Source: JBEVOS01 sp964563395 (GTDB lineage: Bacteria > Pseudomonadota > Alphaproteobacteria > Caulobacterales > Aquidulcibacteraceae). Taken from it: a stretch of 64,000 nt of DNA. Below are positions 8,786 to 16,106 of this stretch, one piece after another. The notes beneath the pieces are model-generated. The model ran no database searches. It saw only the letters and a list, made by a program, of their open reading frames with translations, and had not been told where the DNA came from. The stretch lies in assembly GCA_964563395.1 (NCBI GenBank), contig CAZLWK010000007.1, forward strand, positions 91,347 through 155,346. The letters run 5' to 3'. The position numbers and the translations under genes are program-made. How positions within the stretch are numbered: the stretch's first letter is position 1; each line of letters starts with the position of its first letter.

Positions 8786-9004
8786 TTAGCGGCCCTGATT
8801 GCGCTTCCCGGAAAGCTCGCGCACCGCCAAGCGCACGATCCCCGTGTCCGTCAAATCCGGAAACCGCCGCCGCAGCGCTTGGAACAAGTCGACGTCGGCT
8901 TTCGCCTTGAGCTTCAGGCTGACCTGGATGTGTTCCCCCGCCTGCAGCATCTCTCGCTCATACTTTCCTTGAGCCTTCTTCAGGGAGGGTGCGCGCTTCG
9001 CCAT
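8786..9004 (-). CDS. Small ribbon-helix-helix-like DNA-binding protein, 72 aa
   Basis: Basic N-terminus (MAKRAPSLKKAQGKYERE), then a predicted beta strand HIQVSLKLK, helix DVDLFQALRRRFP and helix TDTGIVRLAVRELSG, the order expected of a ribbon-helix-helix dimer. It is read away from a 25-bp-spaced repeat operator at 9023-9060, consistent with autoregulation. No Shine-Dalgarno is visible; a TATATT box ends about 10 nt before the ATG, so the message may be leaderless. Its place beside attL is typical of directionality factors or small regulators; which of these it is cannot be decided. Confidence 0.6.
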   Translation of the reverse strand: MAKRAPSLKKAQGKYEREMLQAGEHIQVSLKLKAKADVDLFQALRRRFPDLTDTGIVRLAVRELSGKRNQGR

Positions 9005-9022
9005 GGCCAGCAGAATATATCA

Positions 9023-9060
9023 GGGTATCCCTATAGACAAGTCATAGGGGTATCCCTATA
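9023..9060. promoter_or_regulatory. Operator with two GGGTATCCCTATA direct repeats
   Basis: GGGTATCCCTATA occurs at 9023-9035 and 9048-9060, 25 bp start to start, and each copy carries an internal GGGTATCCC palindrome. The pair lies between the divergent RHH-like gene and the small membrane-protein gene and overlaps the plus-strand promoter, so a bound regulator would block both directions. Confidence 0.6.
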
Positions 9061-9062
9061 AT
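9034..9062 (+). promoter_or_regulatory. Sigma-70-type promoter for the two membrane-protein genes
   Basis: TAGACA (9034-9039) and a perfect TATAAT (9057-9062) are separated by 17 bp. The downstream gene has AAAGGAGG at 9071-9078 before its ATG at 9083. The -10 box overlaps the second operator repeat. Confidence 0.65.
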
Positions 9063-9082
9063 GGTCCCAGAAAGGAGGCCAA

Positions 9083-9250
9083 ATGGTTTGGTCCTTTATC
9101 AAGCATGCAACCCTGATGACGGCGTCGCTCGGCGCCTGGACGGCGGGCGCGATCGGTCTTGCCGGCGCGGACGTCGCCATCGTCATCCCGGTCGGGGGCC
9201 TGTGGGCTCTCTTTATCGCCGGGCTCTGGAGCCGGGAGTTCGGCCCATGA
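9083..9250 (+). CDS. Small membrane protein, 55 aa
   Basis: ATG preceded by a near-perfect AAAGGAGG. The product MVWSFIKHATLMTASLGAWT... has two hydrophobic stretches (about 8-30 and 31-48). Its TGA overlaps the ATG of the next membrane protein. No family is recognised. Its promoter is under the repeat operator at 9023-9060, so it may be expressed from the prophage apart from the lytic genes. Confidence 0.65.
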   Translation: MVWSFIKHATLMTASLGAWTAGAIGLAGADVAIVIPVGGLWALFIAGLWSREFGP

Positions 9251-10095
9251 AACACAAATCGGTTCTTTTGGAGGGCGTCGCCAACGCGGCGGTTCTCCTC
9301 AGCGCGGGGGTGGCCGTCATCGGCGTCTCCGGCGTGATCGGCTGGTCCACCCCGCTGACGATCGCCGGCTCAGGCATTTTGCTTGGCGCAACGATCCTCA
9401 CGGAATTGGCGGCGTCGCGCCTGCCGGTCGAAGCGCAGAAACGCTGGGCCGAGGGCGGTCGGATGAAGGCTTGCTTCGTCGGCTTGGGCTTTGCGGCTCT
9501 CACCGCATGGAACGTCACCGCTGGCCATATGGGCATGGAGGCGATCAACCGCGACAGCGTGGCCGCCCAACGGGCCCCGCTCGAACGGGCCTTCATCGAC
9601 GCCCGCGCGGCCAGCGACGCCGCCGACAAGCTCTTGGCCGACTATGACGCCGAGACCCAACGCCGCGCGGCAGCCCGGCTCCAGGTCATCATGGGCGCGG
9701 ATGGGCGCTACGTGACGCAGCGCGGGCGCGAAACCGAGCGCGCCGAGCGCGCCGCCGATGAGCGCGAGGCCGGCCGCGCGCCGCTGGTGGAAGGCGCGGC
9801 GGACAAAGACGCCGCCGAGGCGCGCGCGCGCCTCGAACTCGAAAACGCACCGGCGGGCCGCCCCCAGCATGAGCTTTGGGGGCTCGCCATCATCCTGGAA
9901 TTGCTCAAGGGCGCGCTCCTCTGGTTCGCGGCGCCGGTCAGCGGGCGGCGCGGCAACGGCGCCGAAATCATCCCGATCGAGCCCGCGGCTTACGCCGCCA
10001 TGGACGAAGCCGAACTGCAGCGGATCCTGAGCCATGGCCGCACGATCAGCGCCCTCGCCCAGCACGCCCTGAAGCGGAGGACCCGCGCCGCCTAG
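9247..10095 (+). CDS. Multi-pass membrane protein with central coiled coil
   Basis: 282 aa starting MKHKSVLLEGVANAAVLL. Membrane segments are predicted near residues 8-30, 38-56 and 76-96, then a charged Ala/Arg/Glu coiled coil (about 105-205) and another hydrophobic segment (LWGLAIILELLKGALLWFAA). The layout of a few N-terminal spans and a coil between membranes is seen in phage membrane proteins of unknown role. It is coupled to the 55-residue gene and followed by a strong terminator. A superinfection or envelope role is possible but not shown. Confidence 0.7.
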   Translation: MKHKSVLLEGVANAAVLLSAGVAVIGVSGVIGWSTPLTIAGSGILLGATILTELAASRLPVEAQKRWAEGGRMKACFVGLGFAALTAWNVTAGHMGMEAINRDSVAAQRAPLERAFIDARAASDAADKLLADYDAETQRRAAARLQVIMGADGRYVTQRGRETERAERAADEREAGRAPLVEGAADKDAAEARARLELENAPAGRPQHELWGLAIILELLKGALLWFAAPVSGRRGNGAEIIPIEPAAYAAMDEAELQRILSHGRTISALAQHALKRRTRAA

Positions 10096-10140
10096 GCGAT
10101 CATTTTTTCGGCCTCAAATGAGGCGGCGAAAATGAACACG

Positions 10141-10168
10141 CCCCGCCCGCTCGGCGGGGTTTTCTTTT
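10141..10168 (+). terminator. Rho-independent terminator
   Basis: A 7-bp stem CCCCGCC/GGCGGGG with loop CGCTC is followed by TTTTCTTTT. It ends the two-gene membrane-protein operon. Confidence 0.85.
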
Positions 10169-10227
10169 GGGCGCGCCGATTATGCGGATTCCATGCGCCA
10201 GACCGCCATCTTAACCTCTATGAATTG

Positions 10228-10382
10228 TGCGCAGGCGCCTGCGCAAAGATGCGCACCGCCCGCGCCGAGCGGAGCCCTTTCTTTTCAACGATAAGTGCGC
10301 AGAGTGCGCATCACGCGTGCGCGCCTAGATATGGTGTAGGCCGCGCCTGTGTTTACACAGTTTAACGTGAAACAGTTTCACA
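10228..10382. repeat. Palindrome-rich intergenic region
   Basis: This 216-nt gene-free gap holds an 18-bp perfect palindrome TGCGCAGGCGCCTGCGCA (10228-10245), further TGCGCA copies to its right, a GTGTTTACAC palindrome near 10350, and GTGAAACAGTTTCAC at 10368-10382. It separates the terminator of the left operon from the end of the late operon. It could hold regulator sites; no promoter is convincing. Confidence 0.5.
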
Positions 10383-10384
10383 CC

Positions 10385-10558
10385 TCAGCGCTTGGTCGCC
10401 ACGCGTGCGCCAGCGGATTGCAGGGAACTCAGGACCTGCACCGCGACGCCAACCAGCATCTTCCCGAGCCAATGGCCAACCGTCAACGCGATGCCGATTC
10501 CAATCGTGTTCACGATTGTCGTCCCAGGCAATGCGAAATTCTTAATGAATTCTTCCAT
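10385..10558 (-). CDS. Small membrane protein, 57 aa (possible holin-type or membrane peptide)
   Basis: ATG preceded by GAAGGGAG. The product starts MEEFIKNFALPGTTIVNTIG and has one or two hydrophobic stretches (about 10-28 and 32-45) with a basic tail (ARVATKR). It is the last gene of the long minus-strand late operon. Size and topology would suit a holin, but no motif proves it. Confidence 0.6.
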   Translation of the reverse strand: MEEFIKNFALPGTTIVNTIGIGIALTVGHWLGKMLVGVAVQVLSSLQSAGARVATKR

Positions 10559-10572
10559 GTCGAACGCTCCCT

Positions 10573-10881
10573 TCAGGCCGCACCGCGCGGCGGGTTGCTT
10601 GGAAATCTCTGTTCACTGCCGCACCGCGCGCACACGACGCTCTCCGGCGTGACGAAAAAGAGATCGTTCTCGCAGCGGCACCGCCACGTATGAACGCCCG
10701 CTTCAGGTTCGAGATAATTGCGCCAGCGCCCCTGCAGGCATGCGCATTGCGGGCATTCGAGGACGATCACGCCCGCCGGCGCGGCTGCCTCCCACTCGTG
10801 CGCGCAGGCAAGGCAGCGCGCGCGGCCAGACAGGTGCAGATCGTGCGACTGGCGCGGACGAAACTCCACCACCTCGCTCAT
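10573..10881 (-). CDS. Zinc-ribbon protein, 102 aa
   Basis: Starts MSEVVEFRPRQSHDL, overlapping the Hsp70 stop by 4 nt. It has four cysteine pairs: CLAC, CPQC, CRC and CARC, plus a His, consistent with two zinc ribbons. It lacks a J-domain HPD motif. Coupling to the phage Hsp70 gene suggests a cofactor or substrate adaptor, comparable in position to zinc proteins that work with chaperones; this is inference. Confidence 0.7.
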   Translation of the reverse strand: MSEVVEFRPRQSHDLHLSGRARCLACAHEWEAAAPAGVIVLECPQCACLQGRWRNYLEPEAGVHTWRCRCENDLFFVTPESVVCARCGSEQRFPSNPPRGAA

Positions 10882-12443
10882 GACGCCGCCCCAGCGCGGC
10901 GCGCACCTTGCGCCATCCGGTCGACGGAGCGCGGGGACAGGCCCGCTTCGGTCGCCGTGGTCCAATTGCTTCGGCCCGTCGACCGGTCGCGCGCATTGGC
11001 CGTGACGACGCCGTCGGCGTCGACATCAGCCGTGATGTCGATCATGGCCTCGCCCCGTGGGCCAGGCCGCAGGCCGCCAAGGTGGAATTGCGCGAGCGGG
11101 CGATTGCGCGTTCTGTCCTCTTCGTTGCCCTGACGCAGGCGGATCGTGACGGCGCCTTGATCGTCGCGCGCCGTGGTGGCGGGCCGCGTCGCCAAAGCCG
11201 GAATGCGCGATTGCGCCGGGATGAGCACGGCGCGCCCGCCGTCGGCCAGATCGATGGCGATATCGAATGGCGTCACGTCGGCGAACTTGAAATCGAGACC
11301 GCCCGCGAGCGCGGCGGCCATCTTCGCCGCACCGCGCGCCACGATCAGATCCGGATCCGGCGCAAGCGTGGTCTCGGCTCGGAAATAGGCCTGCGCCGCC
11401 ACGTGCACCGCGGGCATGCGCGTCATGCCGCCCACCAGCAGCAATTCGTCAATATCGCCGGGCTGAAGGCCGGCGTCCGCCATCGCCAGGCGGCAGCAAT
11501 CCAACGTGCGTTCGATCAGGTCTGCGGTGAGCAGTTCAAGCGTTTGCCGCGACAGGTCGGCCTTGAGATGCAGCGGCGGCGAATCCGGCCCGTCCTGATA
11601 GAAAAAACCGATCGCGATCTCCCAATGCTCATGGCCAGAAAGCGCGATCTTGGCCGCCTCAGCCGCGTTGCGCAGGCGTTGCAGGGGGATACGCTGCTTG
11701 CGCGGGTCGACGCCGTGCTGCGCCAGAAACGCCTCAGCCAGATGATTGACGATACGCGTGTCGAAGTCCTCGCCGCCCAGGAAGGTGTCGCCATTGGAGG
11801 CGAGCACCTCAAAATCGTCGCCGTCGCCGCGCAGTATCGAACAATCGAACGTGCCGCCCCCAAGGTCGTAAACCGCGATCGTGCGCGTACGGCCGCGCTC
11901 TCCCAGCTCGGCGAGCGCCGCCGCCGTCGGCTCATTGATGATCCGCAGCACTTCAAGCCCGGCGATGCGGGCTGCCTCTCGCGTCGCCTCGCGCTGCGCA
12001 TTGTTAAAGTAAGCCGGCACTGTGATGACGGCTTGCGTCACGGCGCCGCCGCCCAGCGCACGCTCGGCGCTTTCCTTCAAGCGGCGCAGCACCAGCCCTG
12101 AAATCTCCTGCGGCGGGCGCAGGCGTTCGCGGCCCCGGATCCATGCTTCGCCATTGTCGGCCTCTTCCACGCCGAAAGCGGCGACAGCGCGCAGGGTCTC
12201 CACAAGCGGATCGTCATAGCCACGTCCGATGAGCCTTTTAACGGCGCGATAGGTGTATTGCGGATTCAGTTCGGCCCGCACTTTCGCCGGCTCCCCGATC
12301 CACAATTCGCCGGTCTCCTGTTCGGCGACCATCGAAGGCGTGATGGTCTGGCCCTCCAGGTTCGGCAGCACATCCGCGCGCCCGTGGCGCCAAACGGCGA
12401 CGCACGAATTGGTGGTTCCAAGATCGATGCCGATCGCCTTCAT
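10878..12443 (-). CDS. Phage-encoded Hsp70 (DnaK-like) chaperone, short form
   Basis: 521 aa against about 638 for DnaK. The ATPase domain is intact by motif: IGIDLGTTNSCVAV at residues 4-17, VPAYFNNAQREATREAARIAG, NEPTAAALAE, phosphate-2 VYDLGGGTFD and adenosine motif LLLVGGMTRMP. A reduced substrate-binding beta domain follows (TPFDIAIDLADGGRAVLIPAQSRIP...), but the helical lid is missing. It lies at the end of the late operon after fibres and lysis-like genes. A J-domain protein is encoded at 59055-59645 on the other arm. A role in folding or assembling phage proteins is likely but not proven. Confidence 0.9.
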   Translation of the reverse strand: MKAIGIDLGTTNSCVAVWRHGRADVLPNLEGQTITPSMVAEQETGELWIGEPAKVRAELNPQYTYRAVKRLIGRGYDDPLVETLRAVAAFGVEEADNGEAWIRGRERLRPPQEISGLVLRRLKESAERALGGGAVTQAVITVPAYFNNAQREATREAARIAGLEVLRIINEPTAAALAELGERGRTRTIAVYDLGGGTFDCSILRGDGDDFEVLASNGDTFLGGEDFDTRIVNHLAEAFLAQHGVDPRKQRIPLQRLRNAAEAAKIALSGHEHWEIAIGFFYQDGPDSPPLHLKADLSRQTLELLTADLIERTLDCCRLAMADAGLQPGDIDELLLVGGMTRMPAVHVAAQAYFRAETTLAPDPDLIVARGAAKMAAALAGGLDFKFADVTPFDIAIDLADGGRAVLIPAQSRIPALATRPATTARDDQGAVTIRLRQGNEEDRTRNRPLAQFHLGGLRPGPRGEAMIDITADVDADGVVTANARDRSTGRSNWTTATEAGLSPRSVDRMAQGARRAGAAS

Positions 12444-12446
12444 GCC

Positions 12447-13889
12447 CTAAACCTCTTGCGCAGGTTCCGGCGTGCGCGCGCCGTCATTCATGAGATCGTC
12501 GATGAGATCGTCGATATCCTGCGCATCCGGCGCCGGATCGTTCGATGCGGACTGCGGCTCTGGCGTCGGCTCCGGTTGTTCGCCGGGAGCGCCGCGCGCT
12601 TCGGAACGCCGGCGATCGCTCTTCGATTCAGGCGCGGGCCGGTCATCGTCGAGCCGCCAATAGCCATCCACGCGCTTTTGGCGCCGGCCGTATTCATCGA
12701 CGGTGCGGCTCAGCTGCTCGAACGCCTCGTCGGGCGCGTCGCGCCAATCGTCGAGCGCGAACGGCGCCAGCGGCGGTTCGTCATCGACGGACCCATTCAC
12801 ACCGGCGATCACATCGGCGCCAGACGCATCATCCACCGCACCCTCCGTCGGCGGCGCCTCCGTGGACAAAGCCGGGTCCTCGCTGACGAGCGCGCGCGCC
12901 TCGGCCAGCTTTTGAGCCCAGAAGAAACAAAAGATCGCAATGAAACTGAGGCCCAAAGACACGCCGAGCGGGCGCCATTGTTCGATGAATGTGGATACGC
13001 GGTCCGGCGCGGCCTCGTCCGAGGCGGCGATGTTGCGCACGCTGATGACGCTTGACGCTTCGCGCCGCGCTTCGTTAAGCGCCGACTGGCGATCGTCGCG
13101 CTCTTGGCGCAGGGCGTCGCATTGCGCGGCGCTGTTCTGCGCCCGCTCAATCATCGCCAGCGCCGGATCGTTGCGCGCGGCCGCGTTGCGCACATAACCC
13201 GCCCAGCCCTCGCCGCCGAGCCGGCAAGCCTGCATCTGGTAGGAGGGCGAGGCGATGGCGGGGTCGCCCATGAGGTCGTCGAGCCGCGCCTGCGCGGCCG
13301 CCAGATCGTCTTCAAGCGCCGCGACGCCGCTCGCCACCTGGCGCTCGCTCACCACCTCGTCGCGGATATCCTCCAATCTGTTGGTGTTCTGTCCATGGAA
13401 GCCGCCGGCCAGGACAAGCGCGTTGCAGAAAAGGCCGACAAGCACGATCGACACCCGCGTGAGCCGCCCATGGCCGCGCACCGCCAATTGCAGCGGGATC
13501 CAAACCAGCGAGAACCCGACGATTACGAGCGAGGCCCAGAACAACAACAGGAACAGAAGCGGATGCACCGTGAGCGCCGCCGCCCACTCATCGACGCTCG
13601 GCAGCGTCACGCCGCTCGAGGCCGTCTGCTCAAACCGCCAGGTCCATTGCACATCGCCGACGGCGCGCAGGACAAACAGGAACATGAAGCCGGCCTCGCC
13701 AAGCCCGGCCGAAAACCCAAGCGCAATGACGAACCAACCGAGCCACTTGCCCGTGCGCGCGCGCGCGGCGGCGCGATGTCCAGCGCGGTCCTTGCCGCGC
13801 CACCACGCCGGCAGATCGGGAAGCTTCAGATCAAGAACGCGCGCGCGCGCATCGTCGAAGGCGCCGCGCGCCCAGGCCCGCACGTCCAT
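12447..13889 (-). CDS. Large membrane protein with acidic cytoplasmic tail
   Basis: 480 aa from the ATG with GGAGG six bases upstream; an earlier ATG at 13922 would overlap the preceding gene by 31 nt. Hydrophobic spans lie near 48-75, 110-132, 137-160 and 300-325, separated by a helical periplasmic or cytoplasmic loop with Cys residues (ACRLGG, QCDALRQ). The last 150 residues are acidic and low-complexity (PTPEPQ, DIDDLIDDLMND). It lies 3 nt upstream of the Hsp70 start. No known family is recognised; expression with the chaperone suggests a shared late function. Confidence 0.7.
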   Translation of the reverse strand: MDVRAWARGAFDDARARVLDLKLPDLPAWWRGKDRAGHRAAARARTGKWLGWFVIALGFSAGLGEAGFMFLFVLRAVGDVQWTWRFEQTASSGVTLPSVDEWAAALTVHPLLFLLLFWASLVIVGFSLVWIPLQLAVRGHGRLTRVSIVLVGLFCNALVLAGGFHGQNTNRLEDIRDEVVSERQVASGVAALEDDLAAAQARLDDLMGDPAIASPSYQMQACRLGGEGWAGYVRNAAARNDPALAMIERAQNSAAQCDALRQERDDRQSALNEARREASSVISVRNIAASDEAAPDRVSTFIEQWRPLGVSLGLSFIAIFCFFWAQKLAEARALVSEDPALSTEAPPTEGAVDDASGADVIAGVNGSVDDEPPLAPFALDDWRDAPDEAFEQLSRTVDEYGRRQKRVDGYWRLDDDRPAPESKSDRRRSEARGAPGEQPEPTPEPQSASNDPAPDAQDIDDLIDDLMNDGARTPEPAQEV

Positions 13890-13891
13890 CG

Positions 13892-14278
13892 TCAGCCTCC
13901 AAACACGCCGTGCGCCGTCCACGCGGCTATCGCGACAATGGCGATCAGGGCGACACCACCCACCAAGCTCAACGCGTCATTGCCGCGCCGCGCGGGAGTC
14001 AGACGATCGACGAGGCGATCCAAGCCCTTATCGACCAGCGCATGTATCGCCAACGCCAATTGATCGCCCCCGCCCGATGGTGCGCGGCGCAGCGCCTGCA
14101 GTTCGATCAGCGCGGTTTGCATCGTCTTTTTGACCTCCTCGACCGCGTCTGGGAGACCCGCCAGGCGCGCGCGGAGCGAGTGCATCTCGCTTTCCAGCAG
14201 ATGGATCCTCTGGAGCAATTGCTCCTTTGATTCCGTGTGCTCGCGAAAACTGACGAAATCGCGTTGCGTTTCGCTCAT
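13892..14278 (-). CDS. Coiled-coil protein with C-terminal membrane anchor
   Basis: 128 aa. Residues 15-75 are heptad-like (KEQLLQRIHLLESEMHSLRA...), and residues 100-125 form one hydrophobic helix (LSLVGGVALIAIVAIAAW). Its start overlaps the lipoprotein gene stop by 4 nt. A tail-anchored small protein next to spanin-like genes may belong to the lysis cassette. Confidence 0.65.
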   Translation of the reverse strand: MSETQRDFVSFREHTESKEQLLQRIHLLESEMHSLRARLAGLPDAVEEVKKTMQTALIELQALRRAPSGGGDQLALAIHALVDKGLDRLVDRLTPARRGNDALSLVGGVALIAIVAIAAWTAHGVFGG

Positions 14279-14658
14279 CGGCGCCCCTTCTCACCCAGCA
14301 ATTCTTGCGCATAGGCGAGGCTGTCGGCTGCGATGTCCCGCGCCTCCTCCGCGCATGTAGCGCGCTCACGGCGCAGATCGGTCGCGTCGGCGCGCCAAAG
14401 ATCCGCCCAGCGCTCAAGCACCGTCGCCGCCGCGCGATAATGGCGCACCTGCGATTCCAGATCACGGCCGATCGGGGGCAGGGGCTCCTCCGCCATCATC
14501 GGGGGCGGCTTCGGCCCCGTCTGACACAGCGCCGACGGCACTGGCGCCGGCCGCGTCGGCGTCATCGGGCGGTCCTCCGGCGAGCGCAGGCTCGGCAAGG
14601 CCGCGCACGACGTCGCCAAAATCGACAGGCTCAAGACTAGGATCGGCTTGGCGCGCAT
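14275..14658 (-). CDS. Outer-membrane lipoprotein, o-spanin (Rz1)-like
   Basis: 127 aa with a lipoprotein signal MRAKPILVLSLSILATSCAA (lipobox Cys about residue 18) and a proline-rich mature start (EDRPMTPTRPAPVP, KPPPMM), as in Rz1 proteins. It starts inside the last 197 nt of the upstream membrane protein gene in another frame, the arrangement of Rz/Rz1 pairs. Phage o-spanins join inner-membrane i-spanins to fuse the membranes at lysis. It is longer than classical Rz1 and carries an extra helical C-terminal part. Confidence 0.6.
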   Translation of the reverse strand: MRAKPILVLSLSILATSCAALPSLRSPEDRPMTPTRPAPVPSALCQTGPKPPPMMAEEPLPPIGRDLESQVRHYRAAATVLERWADLWRADATDLRRERATCAEEARDIAADSLAYAQELLGEKGRR

Positions 14659-15496
14659 TGCGGGCCCTCTCTCTTTCCGCGCGGAGACGGTCCAGTCGCC
14701 GCTGCTCTAAGGTGAATTGAATGTCGCGTTCCGCTTGAGCGACGGCGCGGGCCACATCGCCCGCATGCACCATCGCGGCGGCGTCGTGCGCGCGTCGCCA
14801 GCCGCGGGCGTTATCGCGCCAAGCATGAGCGACACGCACCGCCTCGTCGCGCGCGGAAGCCGCCTCCGCGCGCGCGTGATTGAGCAGAAGCGCGGCGCTT
14901 GTCGCGAGCGACGCCCACAGAAAGAGCGCCCCGCCAATCCAGAGCGTCAGGCCGGACAGGGCCGGCGCGGCGAACAGCCGCCTCGGGGCGCGCAAGACAG
15001 GCCGCGCCAGCGGATTATCGCCGTATCGCTGAAGCGCGCGCAACACTTCGGCCAAGCCGAGATAGGCCGCCTCGTCGCGCTCTGCGTCCGGCATCGCCGC
15101 GATGCGTTCATATTCGGCGCGGTAGCCCGCATGGGTTTCGTTTTGCGGCGCGTTCGGCCAATCGGTCGGGTCCGCATCAGCCCGCACGATGATTTGCGCG
15201 CGCACTACGCTGACGCGCCGCCAAATCGCGAGCGCAGCATCCAAAAGATCGCCGCGCAGCGCGTCGCTTCCGAGGAAGAGGAGCAACCACATGAGCAGCA
15301 CAAACAATCCGGCCAGCCAGAACGGCGACCAAGCCATGATCTCGCTTGCGATCATCAATGCCGCGCCCCAGGCCCAGCCCCAGAGCCGAAACCCGCTCCA
15401 CAACGCGGCGCCAAAACGATTGAAGGCGCGCGCCTCGTCGGCCACCATCGACGGAGGAAGGCCCCCCGCTTGGCGAGACTCATCCTCGTGCATCAT
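14462..15496 (-). CDS. Inner-membrane protein, i-spanin-like C-terminal half
   Basis: 344 aa, start supported by GGAGG nine bases upstream. Hydrophobic spans lie at about 42-78 and 193-215; the second (LTLWIGGALFLWASLATSAALLL) is followed by a long Ala/Arg/Glu helix (ARAEAASARDEAVRVAHAW...) like the periplasmic coiled coil of Rz. The lipoprotein gene is nested in its 3' end. The extra N-terminal membrane domain is unlike classical Rz, so the i-spanin call rests on the C-terminal half and the overlap. Confidence 0.55.
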   Translation of the reverse strand: MMHEDESRQAGGLPPSMVADEARAFNRFGAALWSGFRLWGWAWGAALMIASEIMAWSPFWLAGLFVLLMWLLLFLGSDALRGDLLDAALAIWRRVSVVRAQIIVRADADPTDWPNAPQNETHAGYRAEYERIAAMPDAERDEAAYLGLAEVLRALQRYGDNPLARPVLRAPRRLFAAPALSGLTLWIGGALFLWASLATSAALLLNHARAEAASARDEAVRVAHAWRDNARGWRRAHDAAAMVHAGDVARAVAQAERDIQFTLEQRRLDRLRAERERARNARQADPSLEPVDFGDVVRGLAEPALAGGPPDDADAAGASAVGAVSDGAEAAPDDGGGAPAPDRP

Positions 15497-16106
15497 CGCC
15501 GCGCGCCTCCGGCCAATTCCGCGTCACGTCATAAGCGCGCGCCGCGTCCAGTGAAGGCAGTGCGCCGATGGCCGCCACGTGAGCTTGACGGGCGCGCTCC
15601 ACGTCGCCGCGCATTTCCGCCCAGCGCTCGTGCTGCATCAGTTCAAGCGCGCCGTCCGCGTCCATTGCGTCCGTGCCCTGGATCGCATCAAGATACGTCA
15701 TGCGCTCATACAGTTCGACGGAATGACTCATGCGCCGCGCCGCCTCTCGGAGCGCAAACGTCACCAGCGCCGCTTTGGCGTCCTCAAGCGACACCCAATT
15801 CTGCGGCGTGAGCGGATCAAGCAGAAGCGAGGTAGCGCCGCCGAACACAGCCCCCCGCGCCTCAAGCGCCGCGACGCGCGCCTCCAGCGCATCGAGGCGC
15901 GCGACAACGTCGTCCAACGCATCGGGCGCCAGTGCGGCGCGCCCTTCGAGCGCGGCGAGCCGCGCCTCCACACCGCCGAAATCCATGTCCGGCCGCGGAT
16001 CGGCCGCTTGCATCGCCGCAAGCGCATCGGCCAGCCATTGCTGCGCCTGCGCGCTCGCCGCGTCGGGCAGCGTGGCCACGTAACGGGGGTCGATGCGCGC
16101 GACCAT
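15480..16106 (-). CDS. Coiled-coil phage protein following the tail-fibre genes
   Basis: 208 aa from MVARIDPRYVATLPD; its ATG shares one base with the previous TGA. A heptad region (VEARLAALEGR...VVARLDALEARVAALEARG) fills residues 50-90, then a helical domain ends in LPSLDAARAYDVTRNWPEA. It lies between the fibre-associated DUF4376-like gene and the membrane genes. It probably belongs to the fibre or receptor module; no function is recognised. Confidence 0.65.
   Translation of the reverse strand: MVARIDPRYVATLPDAASAQAQQWLADALAAMQAADPRPDMDFGGVEARLAALEGRAALAPDALDDVVARLDALEARVAALEARGAVFGGATSLLLDPLTPQNWVSLEDAKAALVTFALREAARRMSHSVELYERMTYLDAIQGTDAMDADGALELMQHERWAEMRGDVERARQAHVAAIGALPSLDAARAYDVTRNWPEARGDDARG

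Noticed and set aside
10573..10881. Zinc-ribbon protein as the J-domain partner of the phage Hsp70
   Set aside because: It has CxxC pairs but no HPD motif or J-domain helices; the J protein is at 59055-59645.
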